Assembly (NCBI GenBank): GCA_033239525.1
Contig: BSYO01000004.1
Location: forward strand, 372,001-436,000
Length of the DNA: 64,000 nt
Direction of reading: 5' to 3'
Source: Nepenthes gracilis
Taxonomy: Eukaryota > Streptophyta > Magnoliopsida > Caryophyllales > Nepenthaceae
Shown here: in pieces, positions 42,341-54,640 of the stretch
How positions within the stretch are numbered: the stretch's first letter is position 1
Layout: the number at the start of each line of letters is the position of its first letter
Program-made: the position numbers and the translations under genes
The notes under the pieces: generated by a model
What the model was told of the DNA's origin: nothing
Databases searched by the model: none
The model's input: the letters and a program-made list of their open reading frames with translations, nothing else

Positions 42341-44464
42341 CAATTAGTGAAAATATATACACATATACATATGCATATGCATATACATATACATATATAT
42401 GAAGTATTCAAGTAAGCATATTTTGGGGGGTTATGTACCAGAAAAAAAAATTATGGAAACTATTGAATGAAAATAGTAAGTATTAATATAATGATAAGAT
42501 TTTCTTTATTATAACAAATAAGATATAAAATTACATTACAGTAACTGTCTCTTATAATGTTAGGAATAATATTGTTTTAAAAATATCATAGAAACCAAAC
42601 GAGGGCCTCACACACCATATTATATATCATTTTAGAAACATCAAGTGGTCATAGCTAAATTTTATTCAAATTAAAATCAGAACAAGTAAATTGAAATCTG
42701 ACAATTGGGAAATCTGGTTTAATTACACAAAATTCAGTCTATTATCCGAGAATGTGGTACCTGTTTAATTTAAAACAACAATCAGTTGATGGGTTGCTAA
42801 GAAGCAAGAAATGGGTTTTTTTTTTTTTCAGTTGATCTGCACGCTGCTTATACATCATCATTGAACTTGTATAATCCATGAGGATTGAAATTTACACCAG
42901 TGGTCTTCATTCAGAAGGAATATTAACAATGCTCCTCATTTACTTTTTGAAATTTCCAACCAAATAAAGCTCAAGAATACCGAGTCTTCCTAATCAAGGA
43001 AGTCAAACGGTGCTGCTGCATATGCGGTTTCAACTGAAACCCAATTGACCAAATTAATCAACCATGGAGTGATGAAAATATGACATCTTGATAGCATCAC
43101 CCCCCCCCCGGGGAAAAAAAAGACAAAAAAAAAAAAGATTGATACAAAGTTATGGTTTTGTTTCTTGGTTTTCTAAATTTGCTGCATTTGCCCATTTAGA
43201 TGGCATTTCTATTGCTGATGTTTTATTTGGTTGTTTGGTAAATAGAACATTATAGATAAGATTCTCAATATCATACTAAGTAATACTTTTTATAATAATA
43301 TAATAGTTACTTATTTTAAAACCAGCTTCTTAGAAAGAAGCCTTTAGTATTCCGAAATGAATTTTTTTTTTCAAATTCGTTATGGTTGTGAGATAATTAA
43401 TATTATTATGTAAGTTCTTTTGAAACTTATTGATAATATTATTTATAAAATTAGAGGAGCCATTGAAGTGTCCAAATTTTCTCTTTCATAAATAAAAGAA
43501 GTTTTATGAATTTGTTAATAATACTTAAATTTTAAATATTAAAAAAAATTATGTGGTGACAACTGTGTTAGATGAAATTATATATTTATCATACTTGATC
43601 GTGCTTTATATTCTAAATATGCTTTTGGGCCATTGGATTAATAATGATATAGACCTTACAATGCTTTATATCAATGAAAAAGAGTGAGAAAGAGTCGCCA
43701 TACTTTATGATTTTCGTAAAATATTTTATGATATGATTACTTATTTTTTGGCTTCTAACTATCCTACTACATGTATACATGTTATATATATATATATATG
43801 ATATATATAGAGTCACATGAAACCTAGTAGCGTGCTTGGTGGGCCCCAAGATTTTATGAAAGATATTGTTAGGGAGATATGAGAAAATTTTGAGAAGTGT
43901 TAACATGAATATAATTCATTAATTGTGACCGTTATTCTATAAATTTAGTTGATGGCATTAGTAAATATATTGACTATAATGTATATTTATTAAAAAATTT
44001 AAAAAAATTAGAACGTAGATCTTTATGATGAGGAAACGAACTTAGACATAAATGCACTCCTCGATTTAGTTTTTTTTTTTTTGAAAAGATGCTTCTTATG
44101 ACTTTTCTAACGGCTAATGATATCTTTTCTATGCATATATCTACAGCTCTATTAGAATCATTTTTTTGTATGGAAAAATAATTGATAAATCGACATTAAA
44201 ATTCAGCTGCCCCTAACACACAATCGAGGTAATTAAATGTTGTGAGGTTTGGCTTCAGACCAAGGGATTTTCAACGCGTATATAAGATTTTCTTTATACT
44301 TTGACATCATTTTTTGTATTCTTCAAATATTATCTAATTTGTTTGTTGAATGATCTATTGGGAATGTCAAAGATTTTATTTACAAATAAGAAAGCATATA
44401 CAAGTAAGGTAGAAATGAAAGAAAATGATATTTGGTGTTATGAGAATGAAATAAAAGAATAAGT
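42341..44464. other. AT-rich intergenic DNA
   Basis: No gene. Contains a CATATA-type microsatellite (42355-42402), a C-run followed by an A-run at 43100-43136, and a TA repeat near 43782-43808. Short pieces near 42540-42610 resemble MITE ends (AACCAAACGAGG), but no terminal inverted repeats could be paired. Confidence 0.5.
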
Positions 44465-44480
44465 TGTTACGGTTTGACCC

Positions 44481-45952
44481 TGTTAGGGTTCGACACCCGG
44501 ATCAACTCAATCAAGTAGTAGCGGAATACCCGAACTCCTATCATCATCAGTCACCATATAGTAGGAATAAAAATACAAGAGATGCACAATATTTTTTTAT
44601 ATGAAAATCCCTTCTCAGTTAAATGAAAAAACCACGAAATATAAAATCTACCAATAAATTTACTATGTAAAATGGTTATAAAAAACCTAGAGATAGAATA
44701 CAACAACCACCCTGGTTACACAAACCCCAGAGGCGAAAACCAAAGAATAGAGTACGAAAATACAAAGGTCTTACACTTTGTATTTCACTCAATACTTTCT
44801 CTTTCTTCCACTCTTTCTCTCCTTATTGTGGTACTCTCTACTCTCTTATTTTACAAGTATTGGTGAAATGGCTGCCATTTCACCCCTGCACTCATGTGGC
44901 CGGCACAAAGCGCCCATAGCCCTCAATGCCAAGCACCCTGGCCTCTTAGTGATTTCTTCACCCTTGGTGTTTCCACCCCTTCTAGTGTCTTCTCACACCA
45001 GCTCGGTGTAACCCGCACCCTAAGTATCTTCACACAACCACATACTTGGCGGTTTTTCACATCCACCCTGGGGTTACAACTCTACACAACATGCCCAGCA
45101 TGCATATATATAATAGTCTACCCGGAGACCTTCAACTAATAGGCAGATTGTGTGTATGGATAAACGTCTGCTACCTACTCTGCAACTTATTAATAACTTT
45201 GCCCACTAACTCTCCAACCTGTCACATGTACAGACGGCGCACACACTGCAGGTCTGTCACCTATTCTGTAGAGCTAACTGTCCACAACTTGTTACCAACT
45301 GTCCATGACATCCTTAGTCGTTATTACAGTAAAGTCCCCAGACCATCTGTACCCTTCGGCCATCACAAAAATCCTCTGGCGTTCTTTGGTCTCCAGGTAG
45401 TGACAACGACCACGGACATCCTATATCCTCGGTCATCACTGTGTACAGCCCATATCTCCAGACGTTATTGTGCACTCAGCCATGTCCACGGGCCATTCCA
45501 TACCAGTGTCACCGATTGGTAAATTCTTTCGGTCAATATATTGACCAGCAAGCTCTCTAGAAAGGCACCCCAACATTTTTCACTCTGAAAATGCTTTCCG
45601 AAAATCCTCTTCGAATTTTCTCTCCAGCCTTAGCCGGTCAACCGAAGGTTGATCGTCATCTACTTTCATCTAGTCAACCTCCTCGTTGACAGTCTTCTAA
45701 TGCTATTTGGTCAACCTCCTCATTAGCCATCTTCTGCTACCCTTCTGCCATCCAGCAGCACTCCTACAGCCCTCAGGTGGTCAACTTCCAGTTGATCGGA
45801 ATTCACAGCTGGCCATCCGTCGGTCAATCTCCATTGACCGTCCACTGTTCTCTGGACTTCCACCAAATGAACTCCGTCATTTACTCTTCGAAAATCCTTC
45901 GATTACAAACTAATTTGTTGAATCACCCACAAGGGAGTGACCTACCCCAGCA
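44481..45952 (-). mobile_element. solo LTR (X) nested in the GP-2 3' LTR
   Basis: 1,472 bp, with minus-strand ends TGCTGGGGTAGGTCACTCCC and CCCTAACA. Flanks are GACCC (44476-44480) and GACTC (45953-45957), a target-site duplication with one transition. Without the insert the host LTR reads TGTTACGGTTTGACTCGAAT. It is related to the GP-1 LTR (shared CACTCCCTTGTGGGTGATT start, W-box pairs, and a TATATATA promoter near 45107 on either strand), but longer. No internal domain remains, as expected after LTR-LTR recombination. Confidence 0.8.
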
Positions 45953-46757
45953 GACTCGAATATATATAACCCGAAGCAGTGGAACAAACCCGAACTCTCC
46001 AATCAAACGTCACCCATTAGACTCGTGAATATAATAAATACAATAATATATAATATTTTGAACGTGAAAAATCTTTTTCAATTAAAAAAAATTATAAGAC
46101 AAATTTTAAATAACTTTACTATAATAATAGTGTCGGTTACTTGTAAAATCCCTTCATTGCAATCCCAAATAAAAAATGATAGATTACAAATATCTCAACA
46201 TGCATAACTACTCACAAGAGATAATACAATAAGAAATAAGAGTAACCAAATAAAATATATCGTATAAATTTACTCTAGAATAACGTACTTGATTTTAACG
46301 AATAATATAACTCAAATTAGATCTCAACTGAATATCGAACATTTTTTTTTCTCTCGTTTTTTCTTCTCTCTCTATATGACACTCCGTATGTGAGAAATGA
46401 TTTTGGATACCCTGAAATTGTATCAGGCACGATTTTATATCGAGAATGATGCTCGAACGCCCATCGCGGGCGAATCCATTGTAATCAACGCTCGAGCGCC
46501 CCTTTGTGTGTGCACAGGTTGCCCCATTCTAGAATCGACAATCATGCTCACTTCAAGTGCCTGTCGTGTGCCACTCTACTAACTTATCACCAATCCTCAA
46601 CTGATCTCGCATGAAAATCCAGCAACCCTTTAGCATCTTTTGTCGATTGGATGATCATTGACTAATCTTCGATTGACCATTGCACGAACATCATGCGACC
46701 TCCTGATAAATATCTATTTGTTATGGAACTCACAATGGAGTTACCAAAAATCTAATA
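45953..46757 (-). repeat. GP-2 3' LTR, main part
   Basis: Continues the LTR after the solo insertion. On the plus strand it ends CCAAAAATCTAATA at 46757, next to the polypurine tract complement CTTTCCCTCAC. It matches 48310-48971 and 49764-49831 of the other LTR. Confidence 0.75.
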
Positions 46758-47155
46758 AACTTTCCCTCACAACCGTATAGGGAACCCTTCAACTTTATTG
46801 GTGACCATCATTACTTGCCATTTGACAATTTTTCCTCCGATGGGACCTCGACATTGGCCTCTATAAGTTTGAATGATACCCTTTTCTATTCCACCGAATT
46901 CAGAGTATTTTACCCCCCTTCGGCTTCTCTTTGCGGTAAAGTCGCTCTCACTTACACCCCTCCTCAACCTCCTCTTCTCACCGCTTTAACTAATACCCTC
47001 GTTGGTCACATTAATATTATTCTTGACAATCGAAACTTTCATCAAGTACCAACTTGATTGTTTACTTTTCTTTACCACAATCAAATCACTTTGGTAAGTT
47101 TTCATTGGCCTTTTCTGAATGTCATGTAGAAGCCCTCTTCATCAAAATTTTCAAT
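46758..47155 (-). other. GP-2 shared tail and polypurine tract
   Basis: The minus strand reads a decayed coding tail (NSVE, then KRVSFKLIEANVEVPSEEKL, SNGK, stop) parallel to the GP-1 tail. It is followed by GTGAGGGAAAG before the LTR. Confidence 0.65.
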
Positions 47156-47377
47156 TCAAATTACATTCAACCGCAGATCCGGGACATGTTGCATACCCTT
47201 CAATATGAGTTTCATCCCATTACTTATCCACAAGCTAACATCCCTGATATCAACAATTCTCGTCAAACTATCGTTACCTATATTTAATATCCTATAATCT
47301 CTAGATATATAGGTAGTAAAGAGGGACTTCCTCGATATTGCATGGTGTGATGAGCCGCTATTTATCATCCAGCTCAT
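47156..47377 (-). pseudogene. GP-2 protease
   Basis: The minus-strand frame reads SWMINSGSSHHAISRKSLF, NIGNDSLTRIVDIRDVSL, LILKGMQHVPDLRLNVI. The catalytic D-S-G is N-S-G here, so this copy is inactive. The equivalent site in GP-1 is intact. Confidence 0.8.
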
Positions 47378-47379
47378 CT

Positions 47380-48240
47380 CCTGGCTCAGAAAGATTCGTA
47401 TCTTCCCCTTAAGGACAATTAGAAGGTCTTCGCATGAAGTGATAGAGGCCTGATCATTTTCGTGATGATCCCTTCTCTTTTGACACTTGCCTCCGCCGCC
47501 CTCCTACTTTATCTTGAAGTAATCCCACCTCATGTGGCCCTTCATGCCATAATGAAAATATTTCGTTTCTTGAAATTTGGACAAACCGTTACTCCTCTCT
47601 AACTTATCACCTCGGTCCCTTGATCTTCCATGTCCCCAACCGTTACTAGATGCTAAGAATCTCGACTCCCCCAAAATTCAAACGCTTTTCTTCCACCCTA
47701 ACTCATTCATAAGTAAGGAAGCGGTGACCTCATCAAGTTGAGCGTGTCTTTTTCAAATAATAGTGTCGTGACAATATGATCATACGAGTCCGGTAAAAAA
47801 GCTAATAACACTAACACCTTATCTTCCTTATTGATCTTCTCATCAAGTGTCGACATCCATGTCAGAATCTTATTAAACTCATCCAAGTGATTTTGGAAAC
47901 TTTCCTTTTCTGACGACTGAAGGTCATAGAACGTTTTCTTCACATGTAATCATGTATTCAATGACTTGAAGTTACACCGACTCTTAAACTTTATCCAAAC
48001 CTCCATTGAATTCGACAAATCAATGACTTTTGAAGTGTATTATCCGTAAGGTACAATTTGATCATACAATTAGTAAGATCTCACGTATCTTACTACTTCT
48101 CATCATTCATCTTTTTTAACTTATCATCTTTATTCTAAAGTTCTTTTACCGTTCATTCTCATATCAAAATATTTCTCACACTTTCTTGCTAAATAATAAA
48201 ATTATTTTACCAATTAAATTACTCAACACAAAATGATAAG
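47380..48240 (-). pseudogene. GP-2 gag
   Basis: The ORF 47943-47707 (minus) reads MKKTFYDLQSSEKESFQNHL, DEFNKILTWMSTLDEKINKE, DKVLVLLAFLPDSYDHIVTT, LLFEKDTL, the UBN2 gag core seen in GP-1. A degenerate zinc-knuckle segment lies near 47540-47580 and the N-terminus is broken by stops. Confidence 0.75.
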
Positions 48241-48283
48241 CTCCTCGACGTCGATACCATCAAAGTGTAGTTTTATAACCTAC

Positions 48284-48296
48284 TCTTTGATATCAC
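48284..48296 (-). other. primer-binding site of GP-2
   Basis: The minus strand reads TGATATCAAAGAG two bases inside the 5' LTR end, a worn initiator-Met tRNA complement (family: TGGTATCAGAGC). Confidence 0.65.
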
Positions 48297-48297
48297 T

Positions 48298-49831
48298 TAT
48301 TGGTATTCAATATGAATATAGACAATCCGATGCAGCGGCACAAACTAGAACCTCTCAATCAAATGTAAACTAGCAAACTCACAAGTATGAAGAACACAAT
48401 AATACACAACGTTTTCAATTAAGAAAATAATTATGAGACAAATTTTGAATAAATTTATTATAATAATAGTGTTGGTTATAAATAACCTCATATAAAATTT
48501 ATTTACCATAATCACAAGTAAAAAATGGTTGATTATAAATATCTTAACACACCAAACTACCCACAAGAGATAATATAACGAAAAATAAGAATAACTAAAT
48601 AAAGTATGTTTTAAAAATTCACTCTAGAATAACGTCCCTGACCTTAACGAAGAATGAAACTCAAATCGGACCTCAATCGGATATTAAACATCTTTCTCTT
48701 CTGTCCTTTTCTTTTCTCTCTCTCTGTACGGTGCTCTTTATATGAGAAATGATTTTAGATATCCTAAAATTACGTTAGGTGTGATTTTATATTAGGAATG
48801 ACCATTGAACACCCATCGGGTGAGCATCGTGAGTGAGCCCATTGTAATCGGTGCTCGTGCGCACCTCAAGTGACCCCATTCTAGAATCAGCTCACATGCA
48901 TAGTTGAGGCACTTGTCGTGTATTACTTTGTTGACCTTTGACCGATCATCAGCCGGCCCTCATACAAATATTGTTGAGGAAGAGAACGCCGGTCTGTCAT
49001 GAAAAATCGTGAGGACAAAGATGATAAATGTACATAACAAAGAGATATGAGAGACTTGGAATACACGGTTTCATATGAAAACCTTCTTTTAAAATAAAAG
49101 GAAGAAATCATGAGACATTTAGTCTATAAAAACTCTTACTATATAAATTTAGTTATAAAAATTTTGACTACACAGCCCTTTGAAAGTTGAGAATAGAGTA
49201 AGAGTAACATACCATAGTAAAAATAGTTACTCCTTATATTCTCTCTTTGTTTTCCTCATTCTCACTTCACTGCTTACACGCTACTTTCTCCTATCATACA
49301 CAATTCAACACACACTCATATATATATATACATGTGCTCCAGGCGACCACCTGCTTTCGCAAGGTGATGGCGTGCACTACAAAGCTTACCACTAACTCTG
49401 CAAAATGCCTTCCTGTCGAGAATATTTGACCTACTTTGCGAATCAGTTATCGACTCTGAAAGTCAACTTTCTTTTTCTACAAAATTTGATGCCTGTGCAA
49501 ACTTAGTAGATCAGTCTTTTTCAGACAAGTTTTCCTCCATTGACCTTTCTTGTGATTTTGTTAGCCGAAAAATCTTCACTCTTTCGACCTTATATTTTCC
49601 ATATTTTAAAGTAGTTTGTCCTTTTTTTTGTTAGCCCTGTTGTTGTTTTGGAGATTCACTCCGGATCTTCCACTCCATAATTCCACTCTGAAAATTCCAA
49701 CCAGATCACATCGAATACAACAATACTTCTCACACGAGAGTGACCTAAAATCCCAACAAATATCACGTGACTTTCTAGCATCTCTTGCCAATTGATGGAC
49801 CCTCAACCAACCTTCGGTCAAAAACCTAATA
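48298..49831 (-). repeat. GP-2 5' LTR, interrupted
   Basis: From TATTGG (48298; originally TGTTGG) to CCTAATA (49831). Interrupted at 48972 by solo LTR Y; removing it restores continuous LTR sequence. Confidence 0.7.
48972..49758 (-). mobile_element. solo LTR (Y) nested in the GP-2 5' LTR, perfect TSD
   Basis: 787 bp between TGTTGAGGAAG and AAATCCCAACA on the plus strand (minus-strand start TGTTGGGATTTTAGGTCACTC). The two flanks are both AATAT (48967-48971 and 49759-49763), an exact 5 bp target-site duplication. The start resembles the GP-1 and 52.7 kb Copia LTRs. No internal domain. Confidence 0.85.
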
Positions 49832-51789
49832 CAAATGATATCCAGATTATTATTTGGGCAGTATACAGAATTTATATTTTTAAATGTTTTATGTACTATT
49901 AAATATTTTATGTACTTGCAGAAGGCAGAATACCGGTTTCTAAATTTTTGTTGTTTTGACTTATCTGGACTCCAATTTTAGAACTTTCTTGTGCTACAGT
50001 GCATATAATAATCTTTGCTAATACTGTTATGTCTCACAGATTTTATATTTTTAATCCTTTATATTATATTTAGTTTTTTATAAACTGGCAGAAGAAAGAA
50101 TACTGGCTTTTAAAATTTTCATGCCTGGGCTTGACAAGACTGTGATTTCATTATTTATTATCATGGGACAAATTTTTAAAGCAAGTGATGATCTTTGTTA
50201 AATATGTTATGTTTGGTAGATTTTATATTTTTAAATCTTTTACTATTGTTAAATCTTGTATCTACTGGCATAATAAATGTAGGGTCTCCCACTAGTGTTA
50301 TATATTTAACTCAAATTAGGAACTAATAAGATATATAGGTGAGCTAAATATACAACAAGTGATAATAATCAAAATGTATAATAAATAATAGCTATCTGAG
50401 ATGTGCAATATCAAAGATAAAATAAAATAAAAGCACTCCAATAGTATAAAATTCACAATAAATTCTATTTAAAAATTTGTAATTTGTCATAATTATAACT
50501 TAAAAATAATAAAAAAAGTCCGACCGAACCGCTGTAGCATGGCAATAAAGGGATTCAATAGAATTTTGATCTTATTAATTACAACCTGGAGCTTCCCCAC
50601 AATCCAATATCATGAGCAAGATATAAATTTCTTGGGTTCGAGTAACAAAATAAATGACCTATATTTTAAATAACAATAAATATCATAAATTTTATAAAAT
50701 TTGTGTATCATTGAATCTACTACAAAGATTTTATTGATTATAACTCATTAATTTTATTAAATCTCAAAATCAAGAGATATCAATAACGAGATTATCATAA
50801 AAAATTTTATAGATCTTATTTTGCCACCGCGAATCAAAAGATATGTTATCCTCGTCTGTTGGATATGTACCACATTATAATTGATATTTCTAAATTTAAT
50901 ATGTGACTAAATCTGTGATTTATTGAGACTCTAACAAATAAAATATAAACATTTTACCGGTGTGCATTTTCTTCACCCACAAAATAAGTGAATCATTTTA
51001 ACGTGTTCAATCTAATATTTATTGTTGTGATGTCCCTTGATACCATATTGTTTGACGGTTACATGATTATAAATATCTTTTTATAATAAACAATATACCC
51101 TATCATTACTACGATACAAAAATCAATATTATTAACCATAGTAAAGTTTCATATTCATTAATACCATAATATTTTAATATAATTTTTATTACCTTGACAG
51201 TAAAAAATCAATAACATATTTCTGTAAATGAATATAATATAAAGAAATTTTATAATTATAATAATAAAAGTGTTATTTGATACTGAAAAAAATCATACTT
51301 ACATGATTAAAATTAATACAAAAAAATCTTCATCAAAAGATAATGAGAAAATCATGGACACACTAAATATCTAACCCCTAACTTCCCATGGGCTCACAAT
51401 GACTTACTAAGTCCCGCGGCTTATAAAATAATGCCACCAAATATCAAATCTAACTCTTAAATCTGATTCTCTAACGTTTAGGCATCGACCCGCCCGCCCC
51501 CTGCATGGGAGATGGAAAGATTCACTTGCCTTTGTTACCGGGCATATTACAGCAGAGCAACATTGCAGCAACGACAATCAGCGGCAGTGACAGCATAGTA
51601 GCCCACAGCACTTGTGGCAGCAATTTCAACGATGGCTGTAACACCTCCCTTGACAGTCGGAACCCACAGTAGCAAAGTGTTGTGTTTTGTTTCCTCTTTT
51701 CTGCACTAATTTCTTTCAACTCTCTCTGTTTTCTCGTCTTCTAGTTCTCCAATTTTTTGTCGAAGGAAGCGATTAAATAGATTCGTAGG
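49832..51789. other. AT-rich intergenic DNA
   Basis: No supportable gene. It holds a degenerate tandem repeat (49866-50280, listed separately). A 65-codon minus ORF at 51719-51522 with a hydrophobic centre has no recognisable similarity and is not called. Confidence 0.5.
49866..50280. repeat. degenerate ~171-180 bp tandem repeat, 2.3 copies
   Basis: Units start CAGAATTTATATTTTT (49866), CAGATTTTATATTTTT (50037) and TAGATTTTATATTTTT (50217). Each is followed at matching distance by an ACTGGCAGAAG/TTGCAGAAGG block and a TAATCTTTGCTAA/TGATCTTTGTTAA block. The period is in the range of plant satellites, though the array is short and diverged. Confidence 0.7.
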
Positions 51790-52712
51790 AGAGGAATTTG
51801 GGAGGAAAATTTATCACGTAAGGAATCTACTGGCCAATAAGGGGAATCTTTGGCTGGTGATAGGTGAGAAAGATGCTGAAATCGGTTAGGATAACAATTG
51901 AGGAAAATCATTTGGAGAAGGGTAGCCGAAGGATTTGTTTGAGGCATATCGGCAGCCATCTTTTAATGAGGTATTTTTTAAACTTTTAATATTTACTAAT
52001 TTAAATGACATGTTCAAGTTATATCAAAAATATAATACTTATAATTGAAAAAAAATTTTCTTAGTTGATAATTAAATATCAAAACAATTGGTTGAGTTTA
52101 AATTACCATTTCGCCTTTAAAGGATAAAACTTTTGTGTTATATCTTGGTTCTTGTAAAAATCATCCTAGATCTACTCACGCTATCAATTTTAAAGAACTT
52201 ATCTATATAATCTAATTCCACGATTAGTGACTTTTGCTAACTTTAATCCAAAACGTCTGACTTGAAATGCCAAGATTTATATCTACGTGAAGTGTTGATT
52301 TTTTTTTGTCTTTAAAAAATTCTTGATCTTTGATTTCTTGAGCTCATCATTTTATTTGTGAATCAAATAAATTTCTTGGTTATCATTAATTGTGTAATTA
52401 TTGACTTTATATATTTTTATATATCAATTTTCTTAAAAGACTATTAATAACTATTTTCAATCCATAATCGCCCAGTTTATTAAGATATTATATGCTCACG
52501 AGGAACGATTTCAACTCAATTAATTAGGCAAAGGCCATCCCAGCAAAATTATTGGAATAAAACTTTATCATTTTGGAATGTTTATATTTGATTTGAGTTT
52601 GATTTGCATTAGGTTTAGTGCTAGATTATAATTTTATACGTGCGGGATGAATGTAGATACTTGAAATTCAACTTAAAAGTAATATGAGAGAAATGATAGT
52701 TTTAGTTATTAT

Positions 52713-53414
52713 AGTTAGAAATCACTCTCGGTCAACATGTTGACCGGTTGTAAGTATGAGCCGCCCAATATTGCTGAAGGATTTCAAACGGACAATCGAA
52801 CGGTCAACAGAGGTATTGACTGGTCATATGGAGAGAACGATCAACGGGCGTTGACCGGCCTTGTGAAGAACACGGACGATGGAATATTAGTCATCCACCA
52901 GGGAATCCAAATAGTACCAGTTCAAAAGATTTTCTAAGCATATGTGACCTTAGACGATTATGTATGAACTATTTTTATACAGAGTATATTTATATTGTTG
53001 ATAATGACAAATTTTATTGGGGGATGTAGAATATTTCTTAAATTTACTGAATATTAATGTTTGTATTTTTGAAAAGAAAAAAAAAAAGAAAGGCTCTTGT
53101 ATGTGGCTAAGTGTGAAAAAACAGAGATGGTAAAAAACAGCGAATGGAGGAGAGAATTGTCAGCAAAATAAAGTATGTTCTTGTATTGCTTATACTATGC
53201 TCTTTGATTTTTCTTTCTCTTATGGCTGTATAACTGTGAGAAATTGTTCCAAACCTCACATAGTGGAATTGGTTCCATAGACTGGTTAATCCCATGATTT
53301 TTTCTTGTTTGATAAGGATTTTCCATGTAAAAATTCAGATGTTTATTTTTCTTTCAACCTCATTCCTTTACTATGTCTATTTGTGATGGTAGTCAGCTAT
53401 CATCTATACCAACA
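52713..53414 (+). repeat. 5' LTR of the 52.7 kb Copia
   Basis: 702 bp. Compared with the 3' LTR it lacks about 125 bp just after the first 18 bases (AATCACTC is followed directly by the first W-box pair). W-box pairs lie near 52729, 52800 and 52839. Ends ATACCAACA. Confidence 0.85.
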
Positions 53415-53416
53415 AG

Positions 53417-53429
53417 TGGTATCAGAGAT
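53417..53429 (+). other. primer-binding site of the 52.7 kb Copia
   Basis: TGGTATCAGAGAT, two bases after the LTR end, matches the initiator-Met tRNA complement. Confidence 0.9.
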
Positions 53430-53450
53430 TGGTTGAGAATTATATCTAAA

Positions 53451-54300
53451 TGGCGTCATCGCCTTTAAAGAATCTGTCGTTTATCGTGAAGCAATTCAAC
53501 GAGTAAGTCAACTTCATTCTCTAATAAGAGATGATAAAAAATATCCAAACCAGTGAGGGAACAGTGAAGGCGCTGAAGAAGAAGGATAAGAAGCCTACAA
53601 ATTTGACCGAAAATAAATAGCAAGATAAAAGAGACATTGCCAACTATACCATTAAATTATGTCTGACGGACAATAGTCTCCAAAAAATCCTCAATCTGAC
53701 TGACCTGGAAAAAGTTTTGTAGAAGTTGGAGAGTAGCTATAAATCAAAATCCTTAACAATCAGATTACATGTAAAGAAGTAATTTTATGGTTTACGGTTA
53801 TCGAAAGGTGAGAGTTTTGGGCCGAGTTTAACAGAATATTGACGTAGATATTCGTCCTTGATGAGAAAATCAAGGAGGAGGACAAGGTATTGGTACTACT
53901 AGCCTCTTTGCCGTCTTCTTGTGATCTCATCGTCACAACCTTATTGTTTGGAAAGGATACATTGAGGTTGGACAAGATTATCACTTCCTTACTTATGAAT
54001 AAGTCGAGGCGGTGTCCTCTCACTCTGAGGTACTTATGACCGAATCTAGGGGAAGGAGTAGAGGACGTGACCAGAAATCAAAAGAGAAAGGCCATAGCAA
54101 GTTAATGTATTAAAACCTTGAATACCATCACTGTGGTAAGAAGAGTCATATTAAAAAGTATTATTTCAGGTGGAAGCGTGAAAATATAGAGAAAGAGAAA
54201 GGAGATAAGGGACGAGGAAAGGAAACATTTTCGATCTCAGTGGTCACAGAAGGCAACCTTTTGGTGACATGTGAAGAAAACGTGGCAAGCCTGATGGGGT
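53451..54300 (+). pseudogene. Copia gag
   Basis: Starts MASSPLKNLSF. The UBN2 gag blocks are readable through stops: ANYTIKLCLTDNSLQKIL, KLESSYKSKSLTIRLHVKK, IKEEDKVLVLLASLPSSCD, LIVTTLLFGKDTLRLDKIIT. The knuckle region reads HHCGKKSHIKKYYF, with two zinc ligands changed to Tyr or Phe. Confidence 0.85.
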
Positions 54301-54640
54301 ATAAGGCCGGTTGGGTGGTCGACTTTGGCGCTACTCTACATGTTACGTCCAGAAGAGGACTGTTCACATCCTACACTTCAAGAGACTTTGGAGTGATAAG
54401 AATGAAAAATGAATGAGTATCCCCAATTGTTGGCAGAGGTAATGTTGTCCTGGTTACCAATAATAGGATAAAACTGATATTAAAGGATGTGCGTCATGTC
54501 CCTGATATCTAACTGAATGTTGTTTCAGTCAGTCGGCTGGATGATGAAAGCTACTATATTACCTTCTGTGAAGGTGAGTGGAAACTGACTAGAGGATCTA
54601 TTGTTATGGCAAGAAGGAAAAAGTGATCCGGTCTATACGT
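54300..54640 (+). pseudogene. Copia protease
   Basis: GWVVDFGATLHVTSRRGLF shows the active-site D-S-G as D-F-G, then RDFGVIRM, LILKDVRHVPDI, LNVVSVSRL. Inactivated both by the motif change and by stops. Confidence 0.8.

Larger units (their letters stand above)
44465..49831 (-). mobile_element. GP-2: gag-protease-only Copia element with two nested solo LTRs
   Basis: The 3' LTR spans 44465-46757 (interrupted) and the 5' LTR 48298-49831 (interrupted). The flanks TAAGT (44460-44464) and CAAAT (49832-49836) could be a worn target-site duplication (two transitions). The minus-strand interior has a primer site, gag, protease and a tail homologous to the GP-1 tail, then the purine tract GTGAGGGAAAG. 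Integrase, reverse transcriptase and RNase H are absent. Orientation is opposite to GP-1, so the two are independent insertions. Confidence 0.8.

Noticed and set aside
51522..51719. Minus ORF of 65 codons with a hydrophobic centre
   Set aside because: No start context, no homology I recognise, short; could be a chance frame near the duplication boundary.
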